DNA from: CBDCVA01 sp965222935 [NCBI: Candidatus Latescibacterota bacterium]
Lineage (GTDB): Bacteria; Latescibacterota; CBDCVA01
Direction of reading: 5' to 3'
Assembly: GCA_965222935.1 (NCBI GenBank)
Contig: CBDCVA010000002.1
Location: forward strand, 558,001 to 622,000
DNA length: 64,000 bases
Shown: positions 44,431-55,183 of the stretch, in pieces
Layout: each line of letters begins with the position of its first letter
Numbering within the stretch: position 1 is the first letter of the stretch
The notes under the pieces: generated by a model
Seen by the model: only the letters and a program-made list of their open reading frames with translations
Database searches by the model: none
Told to the model about the DNA's origin: nothing
Made by a program: the position numbers and the translations under genes

Positions 44431-45610
44431 GCGCACGATCCGCACCGCATCACCGGTCCCGAGCCTAGACGACCTCGAAGGGTTGCGAGCGCTCTTCCCA
44501 GTCACACAGGGACATATCTTCCTTAATCACGCGGGTGTAAGCCCCATCTCGCTGCCCGCCGCCGACGCGATGCGCCGTTGTATTGCGCGGCTCATGGCCG
44601 AGGGCGGCCTTCACTGGCAAGCCGCAAGCCACGAGGCCGTCGCCCAGGCGCGCGCCGCCGCCGCGTGCATCATCGATGCCGAGCCCGGCGAGATCGCCTT
44701 CACCAAGAATGTGACTGAAGGGATCACACAAATCGCCCAAGGACTACGGTGGCAGCCCGGCGACAACGTCGTCACTGCGGACGCCGAGTACCCCGCTAAC
44801 GTCTTTCCCTGGCGTGTCCTCGAGCGGGATGGTGTAGAGCTTCGGTTGGTGCACGAGCGAGATGGACGGATCGCGCTTGACGACCTCCGGTCGGCGATGG
44901 ACGCGCGAACGCGTGTACTGGCGCTGAGCTTCGTCGAGTTCGCCTCGGGCTTCCGAAATAACTTGGCGGCTGTGGGCGAGTTGTGCCGCAAGCACGGGGC
45001 GCTTTTTGTCGTAGATGCGGTCCAGGGCCTTGGGGTGATGCGACTTAACGCCCGCGCGATGGGCATCGCTGCGCTCGTGACCGGAGGGCATAAGTGGCTC
45101 CTGGCACCCGAGGGGACGGGCTTTCTCTACATTGCGCGCGAAGTGATGGATCAGGTTGGCGTTGTGCAGTTTGGAGCGGACAGCGTGGTCGGTGCGGACG
45201 CCTACCTCGAAGGACCGCCATCGGCCTACGGGCGCGATCTCTTGCCCGATGCGCGCCGCTACGAAGGAGGCACGCTCAATACCACCGGCATCCACGGGCT
45301 GGGCGCGGCCCTGGATCTGCTTGGGGTGCTGGGAGCTGACACTATTGAGGCGCGCGTCCTGGCGCTCACCGATATCCTGGCCGAAGGCCTCGCCGCCAGG
45401 GGTTATCAGGTGGTCTCGCCGCGAGCCATCCCCAGAGAACGCTCTGGCATCGTGTCATTTAGGTCGGAAAAAGCGGAGGCAAAGGAGCTATGCAGGCGAT
45501 GCGAGGCGGCGGGCATCGTCGTGACCCCGCGAGCGGGTTGCGTGCGCGCCTCGCCCCACGCGTATAACAGCGAAGCGGAGATCGAAGCGCTGCTCGACGC
45601 GCTTCCCTGA
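44411..45610 (+). CDS. Class V aminotransferase (cysteine desulfurase-like)
   Basis: The 399-residue PLP enzyme has FLNHAGVSPISLPAADAMRR, the N-terminal family opening; VTEGITQIAQGL; DAVQGLGVMRLN, the Asp that holds the PLP ring; and TGGHKWLLAPEGTGFLYI with the PLP-binding Lys. The layout is of the kynureninase/isopenicillin epimerase/cysteine desulfurase-like fold type I. A desulfurase active Cys loop is not obvious: the C-terminal region has VTPRAGCVRASPHAYN, which is the family region for substrate binding. Substrate is unknown. The TTG start lies 20 bases inside pyrE, so the true start may differ. It is the last gene of the plus-strand cluster. Confidence 0.8.
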   Translation: MASRSPERTIRTASPVPSLDDLEGLRALFPVTQGHIFLNHAGVSPISLPAADAMRRCIARLMAEGGLHWQAASHEAVAQARAAAACIIDAEPGEIAFTKNVTEGITQIAQGLRWQPGDNVVTADAEYPANVFPWRVLERDGVELRLVHERDGRIALDDLRSAMDARTRVLALSFVEFASGFRNNLAAVGELCRKHGALFVVDAVQGLGVMRLNARAMGIAALVTGGHKWLLAPEGTGFLYIAREVMDQVGVVQFGADSVVGADAYLEGPPSAYGRDLLPDARRYEGGTLNTTGIHGLGAALDLLGVLGADTIEARVLALTDILAEGLAARGYQVVSPRAIPRERSGIVSFRSEKAEAKELCRRCEAAGIVVTPRAGCVRASPHAYNSEAEIEALLDALP

Positions 45611-45656
45611 CGGCGCGAACCGCCCTGAACCAGCCTCATCCACGGCTGACTCGGTC

Positions 45657-45695
45657 CCTAAAAACACAAAAGCCGACGGCGTCTCCACCGTCGGC
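45657..45695 (-). terminator. Intrinsic terminator after the polyferredoxin gene
   Basis: GCCGACGG (45672-45679) pairs with CCGTCGGC (45688-45695) in an 8-bp GC-rich stem with an 8-base loop. On the minus strand the stem is followed by a U-rich run (complement of the A-rich 45659-45671), so it ends transcription of the polyferredoxin gene. It may also act weakly for the plus-strand cluster. Confidence 0.8.
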
Positions 45696-45738
45696 CCCTT
45701 CTCAGCCTAACTCGCCCGCCTACTTCACCACCCGAAGC

Positions 45739-46191
45739 TCATCCCACGACCAACTCGCCCCGCTCGTAGGCCTCGCGCCCGGCTGGAGGCAGGATGGCGA
45801 TGCAGTCCTTAATGCAGACCTCCTCACAGAGCCGGCAGCCCACGCATTCCTTGAGCTTGGTGACTTTGGCGACGGGGCTGAACGAGTCTTCGTGCTCGAT
45901 CATCTCGATGCAGTCGAATGGACAGGCATCCACGCAGAAGGTGCAGCCGGTGCAGTCCTCGACATGGACACCGGCCTTGGGTATCTCCCTAGGGGGGATG
46001 CGCTCGATGAACTCGCCGGTCTCATTGGTGATGCAGCTCACCGGACAGTACACCCCGCAGACGCCGCAGTCGATGCACCAGGTCGGGTCGATGACGTAGA
46101 GCTGTTTCGACTCGCCGCTGATGCAGTCAACGGGGCACGCTTTCCTGCAGGCGTCACAACCTATGCAGGTATCATGGATGAAATGAGCCAT
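45739..46191 (-). CDS. Polyferredoxin with four Cys clusters
   Basis: A compact 150-residue ferredoxin. Four copies of C-x2-C-x2-C-x3-C-x3-C occur at residues 9-23, 39-53, 80-94 and 116-130, so 20 cysteines could bind up to four [4Fe-4S] clusters. The second motif has CIDCGVCGVYCP, the third CTGCTFCVDACP. No other domain or signal peptide is present, so it is a soluble electron carrier. It has its own promoter (46243-46270) and terminator and stands alone. The partner redox enzymes are not in the window. Confidence 0.85.
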   Translation of the reverse strand: MAHFIHDTCIGCDACRKACPVDCISGESKQLYVIDPTWCIDCGVCGVYCPVSCITNETGEFIERIPPREIPKAGVHVEDCTGCTFCVDACPFDCIEMIEHEDSFSPVAKVTKLKECVGCRLCEEVCIKDCIAILPPAGREAYERGELVVG

Positions 46192-46242
46192 GCCCCAAGT
46201 CCCTCGCCGTTCGACAACTCACACTAGATTAGAATCCGCTCC

Positions 46243-46270
46243 AATATAGCCACCACGGCCGACCTGTCAA
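46243..46270 (-). promoter_or_regulatory. Promoter of the polyferredoxin gene
   Basis: On the minus strand TTGACA (46270-46265) and TATATT (46248-46243) are 16 bp apart, a close sigma70 match. Transcription would start near 46236, about 45 bases before the ATG at 46191. Confidence 0.7.
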
Positions 46271-46297
46271 ATCTTACCATCCCCTGGGATGAACCCA

Positions 46298-46326
46298 TTG
46301 ATCGACGGGCGCGAACTTCGTACTCT
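46298..46326 (+). promoter_or_regulatory. Possible eno promoter
   Basis: TTGATC (46298-46303) and TACTCT (46321-46326) are 17 bp apart; the match is weak at the -10. It is the best plus-strand pair upstream of eno. Confidence 0.3.
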
Positions 46327-46368
46327 CCTGCTACGATCACGTCCATGCACTGGACCCAGTTCCATTAA

Positions 46369-48515
<2,147 letters not shown>

Positions 48516-48570
48516 GTCGCTTGCACGCGGAGATCAATCAGCGGCGCCGTGCCCCACTCAACCATGGGCT

Positions 48571-48843
48571 TCACTCCTCGTCGAGCTGCCGCATCTCCTG
48601 ATCCACTTTCAGCGGCTCGACGTCCTGGGCTTGCATCCGCACGATGTAGCCCTGCACCGGCTCGCCGCGAACAACGACCGTCTTCTCCTCCGTGCTCAGC
48701 ACCTGGCGACCTCGAATGATACGCTCGCACTCCTTGCCGAGCGTGCGACAGAAGATCGCCTCGACGCCGAACTCCTTGACACCCGACGGCGCCCCCGTGT
48801 CCGACCTCAAGTCGTCACCGGAAGGTTCACCAGACTGCGTCAT
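48571..48843 (-). CDS. Hypothetical small protein
   Basis: A 90-residue frame in the 420-base gap between the DUF362 and RNA methyltransferase genes, same strand as both. The composition is acidic and the second half (GKECERIIRGRQVLSTEEKTVVVRG) has a soluble alpha/beta look. The ribosome-binding site is weak. No family is recognised. It may be real, since otherwise this stretch would be an unusually long gap in this region. Confidence 0.45.
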   Translation of the reverse strand: MTQSGEPSGDDLRSDTGAPSGVKEFGVEAIFCRTLGKECERIIRGRQVLSTEEKTVVVRGEPVQGYIVRMQAQDVEPLKVDQEMRQLDEE

Positions 48844-48936
48844 GATTCACACCATCCGTGCCTGCGGAGATACGCCTCATGTGTGCCACAGGGGTTGCAA
48901 TGTGCGATCCCAACCTACCGGGCTCCTAGTCAAAAG

Positions 48937-50322
48937 TCAAGCCACGGACGGGAGTTCGGTCGCCGCGTGGACCAGCCGCACAACCACCTCGACGTGCGGG
49001 GTGTGCGGAAAGAGATCCAGCGGCTGAATGGTCTCCACTCGATACCCGCCGCTAAGTAGGTGCGTCAGATCGGTCGCCAGGGCACGCACGTTGCATGAGA
49101 CGTAGACGAGCGTCCTCGGCCACAGGTCGCACAGCGCACGGATCGCCTTGGGTGGCATACCCGCGCGCGGGGGATCAACCACGGCCGCGTCAATCCGTGC
49201 GCCCTCCGCCCGCAGATCGTTAAGGAAAGCGCGCGCATCGGCCGCGTGGAAAGTACAGTTGTGAATGCCGTTCTGTTCGGCGTTGTGGGTAGCGTCGAGG
49301 GTGGCATCGGGGTTCATCTCCACGCCGATGACACGAGCGGATTGCTCGGCAAGCGTGAGTCCGAAAAGACCGGTCCCGCAGTAGCAGTCCAGGACCGTCT
49401 CGCCGCCCTCGAGCCGGGCGAATTTCTCCACGACCTGCGCCAACAGCGCCGCGCCACGGCTGTTCGTCTGGAAGAAGGACCCAGGCGAGATGCGCAGGCG
49501 CAGACGCCCCACCTTCTCCTCCAGGATCGGTTCGCCCGCCAGCACTTCCTGCTTCACACCGGCGGCCGTCTGGCCGGGGCGAGGGTTCTCAGCAAGGATC
49601 ACGCCGTCCAGGTGCGCCGCCTCCGCCAGCGCCTCCGCCAGCGTGTCGACGCCGGGGACGCGCTCGGTAAGCACGACGGTTGCCATCCGCTGACCGGTCG
49701 TCTTCCCCTCGCGCACGACAAGGTATCGGACCAACCCCTCGTGCGTCCGCGGATGATACGGGGGCCAGCCGTCTGCGCGGAAAACCTCGCGCGCCCGCCC
49801 TACCAGCGCATTCGCCGCCTCCGACTGCAAGTGGCAGGCCGCGAGATCGAACACCGCGTCGAACCGCCCCCAACGGTGCAGGCCGAGCACCAGCCGCCCG
49901 TCCTCGCCGATCCCTGCCGAATACTCCATTTTGTTCCTGTAAAAGAACAGCTCTGGCGAAGGGAGCGGATCGGACACGAGCTCGGGATCGAGCCCCGGAA
50001 CGCCCGCAAGCTCCGCGCGCACCAACGCCGCCTTCGCGCGGAGTTGGGCAGGATAGGCCAGGTGCTGAAAGCGGCAGCCGCCGCAGACGTCGGTGTGACC
50101 GCAGCGCGGCTCCACACGGTCGGGCGAAGGGACCTCGATCGCAGCGATGTGGCAGCGCACACCGTCACGCCTGACGCGAACCGCCTCGGCGCTCACGACG
50201 TCGCCCGGTACTGCACCAGCGACATGGAAGACGACGTCACCGTCTACCCCCATGCCCCAGCCCCGGGCGTCGATGGCACTGATTTCAACGGTGCGCACGT
50301 CGCCGCGCTTGGGCCGGCTCAT
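48937..50322 (-). CDS. RlmD/TrmA-type RNA (uracil-5-)-methyltransferase
   Basis: The 461-residue enzyme has an N-terminal TRAM domain (about 1-62), an iron-sulfur cysteine set with CGHTDVCGGCRFQH (RlmD type), the RNA-fold central domain, and the C-terminal SAM methyltransferase fold. The latter has VLDCYCGTGLFGL, GVEMNPDA, the PPRAGM motif and the catalytic YVSCN nucleophile loop. It forms 5-methyluridine in 23S rRNA or tRNA; the Fe-S Cys favour the rRNA enzyme. ATGA overlap with the upstream glycosidase gene indicates one operon. Confidence 0.9.
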   Translation of the reverse strand: MSRPKRGDVRTVEISAIDARGWGMGVDGDVVFHVAGAVPGDVVSAEAVRVRRDGVRCHIAAIEVPSPDRVEPRCGHTDVCGGCRFQHLAYPAQLRAKAALVRAELAGVPGLDPELVSDPLPSPELFFYRNKMEYSAGIGEDGRLVLGLHRWGRFDAVFDLAACHLQSEAANALVGRAREVFRADGWPPYHPRTHEGLVRYLVVREGKTTGQRMATVVLTERVPGVDTLAEALAEAAHLDGVILAENPRPGQTAAGVKQEVLAGEPILEEKVGRLRLRISPGSFFQTNSRGAALLAQVVEKFARLEGGETVLDCYCGTGLFGLTLAEQSARVIGVEMNPDATLDATHNAEQNGIHNCTFHAADARAFLNDLRAEGARIDAAVVDPPRAGMPPKAIRALCDLWPRTLVYVSCNVRALATDLTHLLSGGYRVETIQPLDLFPHTPHVEVVVRLVHAATELPSVA

Positions 50323-51572
50323 CGCCGTCGGTACCGCTGCCCGCTACCGGGCGAGGTCGGCTGCTCGGCGGGGGCTCCGAAGAGACCTTCTGCAAGTGCC
50401 ACGAGGTAGCCCGGCTGCATTGCCATGCTGTCGTACGAGAACAGGCAGAAGCCCGCGACCCCGAGCGGACGCAACATCGTCACACGCCTCGCCAGTTCGT
50501 CGCTACTCAGCTTGTATGCGGGCAGGCCGGCGTACACCAGGCCACCGTCCACGATGTCCACGGCGCGGCTCACCTGGTGAAATGCCGTCACGGGGTTGTC
50601 CGTATAGACCATCGGCACGACGAAGTCCAGGAGGCCCTCCGCGAGCCATCGGGCCCAGTCCTGACCGTAGTGACGCCGCGCCAGGGGTGCATCAGGCATG
50701 ACGGCCGCCGAAAGCTTCACATCCGACGAAACGTCCGCCAGCGCTTCGCGCACCTCGCGCACGAAAGCCGTCACCTGCTCCGCACGCCATTCCTCCCAGC
50801 GCGCACGAACGTCCGGCATCGATAGCGCGTCGCCGAGCTCCCTCGGCGTGCGAATCCAGGAATCGGCGTCGGTCGCTGCCGCGAAGCGCTCGATGGCCAC
50901 TGGGTGGAAGCCAAAGGCCTCGCCGGGATAGCGCACGTAGTCCAGGTGGATGCCGTCCACCGGGTATCGCTCGACCAACTCGCGGATCACTCCGACCAAG
51001 TGGGCACGTACGGCCGGGATCCCCGGCGACAGGAACCGGGCATCGACACCCACGGAGCCGAGTTCAGCGGCGTTGCAGCGCGCAAGGTCAAAGCCTTCGG
51101 CGGTGCGGCAGAACCATTCGGGATGGGCGCGCAAGACGTGGGCCGAATCCATCGCAGGCTGGGGCGCCGACCAAGCGATGAACGCGTTGATCCAGGCATG
51201 AACCTCAAGGTCGGCATCGCGAGCCTCGGTGAGCGCCAGGCGAAGCGGGTCGTACGATGGGGCCTGCTCAGCGAGGCTCTCTGCGCGAGGCACCAAGTTG
51301 CTCCAGTAGTAAGCGTCGCCGCGATGGCGCGCCTGGACGAGGATCAGGTTAAGGCCTGTGGACTTCGCCGCCGCAACTGACTCACCCGCCGCACTGGGCG
51401 AGCGCTGCGTCTGGTACGTGACCCAGGCGCCGCGGCCCTCGATCATTGGAGCAAGCTGCGCTAGTACGGAATAGGGCCCCAGCACCAACCCGATCATGGA
51501 CACCCAGAACCGCCAGCACCCTCTCCAACTGAAGAGGGGCTGCTGACCGCACCTAGCCAAACGCCCCCTCAC
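50319..51572 (-). CDS. GHL10 (DUF187-like) glycosidase-family protein
   Basis: A 417-residue exported protein with a hydrophobic leader (about 20-38). The body matches the family 10-like GHL10 pattern: ARGAWVTY-type opening, NLILVQARHRGDAYY, HAWINAF, and the signature VDGIHLDYVRYPGEAFGF, whose Asp is a likely catalytic residue, ending with DFVVPMVYTDNP. Such proteins are putative glycoside hydrolases acting on cell-envelope sugars; the substrate is not known. It lies 98 bases after rplQ and is coupled to the methyltransferase gene. A start at 51497 is an alternative. Confidence 0.8.
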   Translation of the reverse strand: MRGRLARCGQQPLFSWRGCWRFWVSMIGLVLGPYSVLAQLAPMIEGRGAWVTYQTQRSPSAAGESVAAAKSTGLNLILVQARHRGDAYYWSNLVPRAESLAEQAPSYDPLRLALTEARDADLEVHAWINAFIAWSAPQPAMDSAHVLRAHPEWFCRTAEGFDLARCNAAELGSVGVDARFLSPGIPAVRAHLVGVIRELVERYPVDGIHLDYVRYPGEAFGFHPVAIERFAAATDADSWIRTPRELGDALSMPDVRARWEEWRAEQVTAFVREVREALADVSSDVKLSAAVMPDAPLARRHYGQDWARWLAEGLLDFVVPMVYTDNPVTAFHQVSRAVDIVDGGLVYAGLPAYKLSSDELARRVTMLRPLGVAGFCLFSYDSMAMQPGYLVALAEGLFGAPAEQPTSPGSGQRYRRR

Positions 51573-51670
51573 GCAATGCGCTCGGCTCGGGGTTGTTCCA
51601 GCGCCGTCACCTCCAGTAGGCCCAAAGCTCTGAGTTTGTCAAGCTCGCGCCAAGGAGTGGGTGAATGCGT

Positions 51671-52117
51671 CTACCCGCCCGTTTCAGCAGCGGACCCGGA
51701 GGCAGGGGCTGCCGCCGCAACCTCTTTGCCTTCTCGCGCACGGCGCCTTGGCTCGCGAGGGCTTTCGCCGAGGAACTGGATGAGGGAAACCGGCGCTGCA
51801 TCGCCGTGTCGCTCACCGATCTTGATGATGCGCGTGTAGCCACCGGGTCGGTCTTCGAAGCGCTCAGCGAGATCCGTGAACAGCTTGTGAACAGCCGCCT
51901 TGTCGCTGACGAAGCGCAACACCTGCCGGCGGGCGTGGAGATCCCCGCGCTTGCCGAGCGTCACTAGCCGTTCCACCAGTGGACGAACGGCCTTGGCCTT
52001 TGCATCGGTCGTGCGGACGGCGCCGTGGGTGATCAGGCTCGCCGCGAGGTTGCGCAACATCGCCCGCCTGTGGCTGGGCGAGCGCCCAAGCTTACGGCCC
52101 CGTTTCCTATGTCGCAT
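51671..52117 (-). CDS. rplQ: 50S ribosomal protein L17
   Basis: From the ATG at 52117 the product is 148 residues. It begins MRHRKRGRKLGRSPSHRRAMLRNLAASLITHG, the L17 signature, and has KAKAVRPLVERLVTLGK. The C-terminal tail of about 30 residues is Ala-rich and extends past the usual end. Its start overlaps the rpoA end by 11 bases. It closes the alpha operon, as in most bacteria. Confidence 0.96.
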   Translation of the reverse strand: MRHRKRGRKLGRSPSHRRAMLRNLAASLITHGAVRTTDAKAKAVRPLVERLVTLGKRGDLHARRQVLRFVSDKAAVHKLFTDLAERFEDRPGGYTRIIKIGERHGDAAPVSLIQFLGESPREPRRRAREGKEVAAAAPASGSAAETGG

Positions 52118-53138
52118 CGTCGTTCGGCCTCGACACCGCTGAGACCCCGCTCCCGCTCCTGTCCTTGCCAAGCTTGTACTTCGAGAGGTCCATCCCGAAA
52201 TAGAGGCCCAGCCCTTCGAGGATCCCCGAAAGCTCACTGAGCGATTTCTTGCCGAAGTTCCGGTACTTGAGCATCTCCTGCTCGGTGCGCTGCACCAAGT
52301 CTTCGAGCTTGGTGATCCCCGCCGCGCGCAGGCAGTTCGCCGAGCGGACGGATAGCTCCAACTCGTCAATGGAGAGGTTCAAGAGGTTACGGATGCGGAC
52401 GGCCTCGAAATCGACATCTTCGTCCTCGAGCTCGATTCGCTCGTCCTCGAAGTTGATGAACAGGTCCAGGTGATCCTTCAGAACCTTAGCCGCGAACGCC
52501 ACCGCGTCGTCGGGCCGGATCGCGCCGTTGGTCCACACCTCGAGGGTCAGCTTGTCGTAGTCCGTCCTGCGCCCCACGCGCGCATCCCCGACCGTGAAGT
52601 TCACCTTCGTCACGGGCGAGAAGATGGAATCCATGACGACCGTTCCGACCGGCTGATCGGGGAGGCGGTTCTCCTCGCTGGGCACGTATCCCCGGCCGTC
52701 GCGGAAGGTAATCTCCGCCTCAATGCGGCCGTCCTCCGCCAGCGTGGCGATGTGATGGTCCTTGTTCAGGATCTCCACCTCGGGGTCTACCTCAAGGTCG
52801 CCGCCGACCCACTCGCCCGAGCCCCGCTTCTCGAATAGGATGACCTTGGGGGCGTCGGCGTAGAGCTTACAGTAGATCTCCTTCAGATTCATCACGATCT
52901 CGGGCACATCCTCGACGACGCCTTCGATGGTCGAGAATTCGTGCTGGATCCCGTCCAACTTCACGGCGCAGATGGCCGCGCCCTGGATCGAGGAGAGCAG
53001 CGCCCGTCTAAGGGCGTTGCCCAAGGTCGTACCGAAGCCCCGTTCCAGGGGCTCGACGAGGAACTTGCCATACTGTTCGGTGAAGGTATCTTCGTCCAAC
53101 TCCACCGCCTTAGGCATATGCAGGCTCTTCCACTTCAT
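52107..53138 (-). CDS. rpoA: RNA polymerase alpha subunit
   Basis: The 343-residue alpha subunit. The N-terminal domain has YGKFLVEPLERGFGTTLGNALRRALLSSI and IEGVVEDVPEIVMNLKEI for dimerisation and beta contact. The C-terminal domain has the helices IDELELSVRSANCLRAAGI and LRNFGKKSLSEL-like contacts for UP elements and activators, then a 30-residue tail. Length is about normal. A second in-frame ATG at 53117 is closer to the usual family start; GGAG precedes the upstream one. Confidence 0.97.
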   Translation of the reverse strand: MKWKSLHMPKAVELDEDTFTEQYGKFLVEPLERGFGTTLGNALRRALLSSIQGAAICAVKLDGIQHEFSTIEGVVEDVPEIVMNLKEIYCKLYADAPKVILFEKRGSGEWVGGDLEVDPEVEILNKDHHIATLAEDGRIEAEITFRDGRGYVPSEENRLPDQPVGTVVMDSIFSPVTKVNFTVGDARVGRRTDYDKLTLEVWTNGAIRPDDAVAFAAKVLKDHLDLFINFEDERIELEDEDVDFEAVRIRNLLNLSIDELELSVRSANCLRAAGITKLEDLVQRTEQEMLKYRNFGKKSLSELSGILEGLGLYFGMDLSKYKLGKDRSGSGVSAVSRPNDDAT

Positions 53139-53186
53139 ATGAGCTCAAGCTCCACCAGATGGGCCTAGCACCGCGCGGCGCCAGGT

Positions 53187-53816
53187 CTACTTCGAGTACA
53201 GCTCGATGATCAACTGCTCTTCCACGGGCGTCGGTATCACCTCGCGCGCTGGGACATCGAGCACGTGCCCAGCGAGGCCGACTTTATCGATCTCCAGCCA
53301 GGGGACATCCCGGCCACGGATCGCTCGCTGGAGCGACAAGTGAATCCTCTCTAGTTCGCGGCTCTTCTGCCGGACCTTCACTGTATCACCCTTGCGCAAC
53401 TGATAGGACGGAACGTTCACTATCCGATCGTTGACATCGATGTGGCGGTGGCGCACTAGCTGCCTCGCAGCACTACGCGACGGCGCAAGGCCCAGACGGT
53501 ACACGACGTTGTCCAGCCGCATCTCAAGCTGCTGCATGAGCAGGTCGCCTGTGACGCCCTCCTTATGCGCGGCGCGTTGATAGTAAGTGCGGAACTGGCC
53601 TTCGAGTACCCCGTAAGCCCGCTTCGCCTTCTGCTTCATGCGCAACTGCCGTTCGTAGTCCGACCGCGTGCGCCGCATGCGCTGGCCGTGCTGCCCGGGC
53701 ACATAGCTTCGTCGGTCAAACGAGCATTTCTCCGTCTGGCAGCGTTCGCCCTTCAGGAAGAGCTTCGCCCCCTCGCGCCTGCACAGCTTACATACCGGGT
53801 CAACGTATCTTGCCAC
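53187..53816 (-). CDS. rpsD: 30S ribosomal protein S4
   Basis: The 209-residue S4 has the N-terminal zinc-type cysteine set VCKLCRREG and CQTEKCSFDRR (C+ form), then RSYVPGQHG and the S4 RNA-binding domain RLDNVVYRLGLAPSRSAARQLVRHRHI. It nucleates 16S assembly and in many bacteria represses the alpha operon translation. It sits in canonical order between rpsK and rpoA. The gap to rpoA is 48 bases. Confidence 0.97.
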   Translation of the reverse strand: MARYVDPVCKLCRREGAKLFLKGERCQTEKCSFDRRSYVPGQHGQRMRRTRSDYERQLRMKQKAKRAYGVLEGQFRTYYQRAAHKEGVTGDLLMQQLEMRLDNVVYRLGLAPSRSAARQLVRHRHIDVNDRIVNVPSYQLRKGDTVKVRQKSRELERIHLSLQRAIRGRDVPWLEIDKVGLAGHVLDVPAREVIPTPVEEQLIIELYSK

Positions 53817-53850
53817 GATCGCGTCTCCTCCGTCCTACCCACACCCCGGA

Positions 53851-54246
53851 CTATACACGCCGACGCTTTGGTGGGCGGCAGCCGTTATGCGGGATGGGCG
53901 TCACGTCCCGGATCGCCGAGATCTCCAAGCCAGCCGCCTGCAGCGCGCGCACCGCAGCCTCGCGTCCCACGCCGGGCCCTTTAACTCGCACTTCCACGCG
54001 CCTGAGACCCAACACCATGGCTTCCCTCGCCGACGCCTCAGCCGTAAGCTGCGCCGCGAAGGGCGTGCTCTTACGGGAGCCCTTGAAACCAACCTTGCCG
54101 GCGGTGGCCCAGGAGATCACGTTGCCCTGGGTATCGGCCAGTGTGACGATGGTGTTGTTGAACGTCGCCCGGACGTGTGCGATCCCGTTCGCATCCACCT
54201 TCTTGTCTTTGCGTCTGACCCGACTACGACCTCGCGATCGGTTCAC
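53851..54246 (-). CDS. rpsK: 30S ribosomal protein S11
   Basis: The 131-residue S11 has [46 protein letters not shown] and the C-terminal [18 protein letters not shown]. It forms part of the platform near the Shine-Dalgarno helix. The N-terminal 17 basic residues are a little longer than minimal forms. Canonical position between rpsM and rpsD. Confidence 0.97.
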   Translation of the reverse strand: MNRSRGRSRVRRKDKKVDANGIAHVRATFNNTIVTLADTQGNVISWATAGKVGFKGSRKSTPFAAQLTAEASAREAMVLGLRRVEVRVKGPGVGREAAVRALQAAGLEISAIRDVTPIPHNGCRPPKRRRV

Positions 54247-54322
54247 CGCATCCCTCCTCTATCGGACATCTTTCAGATCCCCATGGGCGAGATTACGCCC
54301 TCCAGGGGCCAAAAACCGGCTA

Positions 54323-54691
54323 CTACTTTCGGCTACCGATGGCGTGCCTGGTAGGGCCTTTGCGCGTTCGCGCATTGGTGGCCGTGCGCTGACCCCTCAC
54401 CGGCAACCCTCGGCGGTGGCGCAGGCCCCTGTACGAGCCAATGTCCATCAGCCGCTTGATGTTCATCTGCACCTCGGCGCGCAGCGAGCCCTCCACCTTG
54501 AGATCGCCCTCGATCACCTGGCGCAGCTTGGCGACATCCGCCTCCGTCAGATCCTTCACGCGCGTGGCCGGATCCACGCCCGTCTGCTTGAGGACCCGCT
54601 GCGACAGTGCGATTCCAACGCCGTAAACATAGGTTAACCCTATCTCAACCCGCTTTTCGCGCGGGACGTCCACACCCGCAATGCGTGCCAC
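54323..54691 (-). CDS. rpsM: 30S ribosomal protein S13
   Basis: From GTG at 54691 the product is 122 residues and begins with the S13 signature [25 protein letters not shown], then [21 protein letters not shown] and the C-terminal [10 protein letters not shown]. The GTG is preferred because upstream in-frame codons are non-homologous. S13 contacts the P-site tRNA and the subunit bridge. It follows rpmJ by 34 bases. Confidence 0.96.
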   Translation of the reverse strand: MARIAGVDVPREKRVEIGLTYVYGVGIALSQRVLKQTGVDPATRVKDLTEADVAKLRQVIEGDLKVEGSLRAEVQMNIKRLMDIGSYRGLRHRRGLPVRGQRTATNARTRKGPTRHAIGSRK

Positions 54692-54725
54692 GGCACCACT
54701 CCTTTTGTCCACTCGGGCCGGTCGA

Positions 54726-54842
54726 TCAGCCCTGGCGCTGTTTATGTCGCGGGTTCTGCGAACAGATGACCCGCACCACACCCTTACGGCGCACGATCTT
54801 GCAATGCACGCAAAGCTTCTTAACCGAGGCGCGCACTTTCAT
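54726..54842 (-). CDS. rpmJ: 50S ribosomal protein L36 (zinc form)
   Basis: A 38-residue protein starting [11 protein letters not shown]. It has the zinc-ribbon ligands Cys11, Cys14, Cys27 and His33 (CVHC...C...H), then HKQRQG at the end. It lies between infA and rpsM, the standard place. It is short enough to be missed by length cut-offs, but the sequence match is unambiguous. Confidence 0.95.
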   Translation of the reverse strand: MKVRASVKKLCVHCKIVRRKGVVRVICSQNPRHKQRQG

Positions 54843-54903
54843 TCGGTGCCCCTCCCGCAAGCATCGCCATAAGCCCTACCACCCTCGTCAGAGCCCAGCC
54901 CGG

Positions 54904-55122
54904 TCATCTGTAACGCCAGACGATCCGGCCTCGCGTCAGGTCGTAAGGCGACAACTCCAGGGAAACCCTGTCGCCCGGCACGGGGCGGACGTAGTTCATC
55001 CGCATCTTGCCCGAGACGTGTGCCAAGACCTCGTGGCCGTTGTCAAGTTGCACCTTGAACGACGCGTTGGGCAGCGCCTTAACGACTGTCCCCTCAACCG
55101 GAATACCTTCCTCTTTCGCCAC
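54904..55122 (-). CDS. infA: Translation initiation factor IF-1
   Basis: From GTG at 55122 the product is 72 residues of a single OB fold: [41 protein letters not shown] and [13 protein letters not shown]. It binds the A site of the 30S subunit during initiation. It lies between map and rpmJ as usual. The upstream codons in frame are not homologous, so GTG is chosen. Confidence 0.96.
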   Translation of the reverse strand: MAKEEGIPVEGTVVKALPNASFKVQLDNGHEVLAHVSGKMRMNYVRPVPGDRVSLELSPYDLTRGRIVWRYR

Positions 55123-55183
55123 AGCGTCAACGCGACGGCACAAGCCGCTCGCTCACCTCCTTATTGAACAGGCCCGGGGTTCA

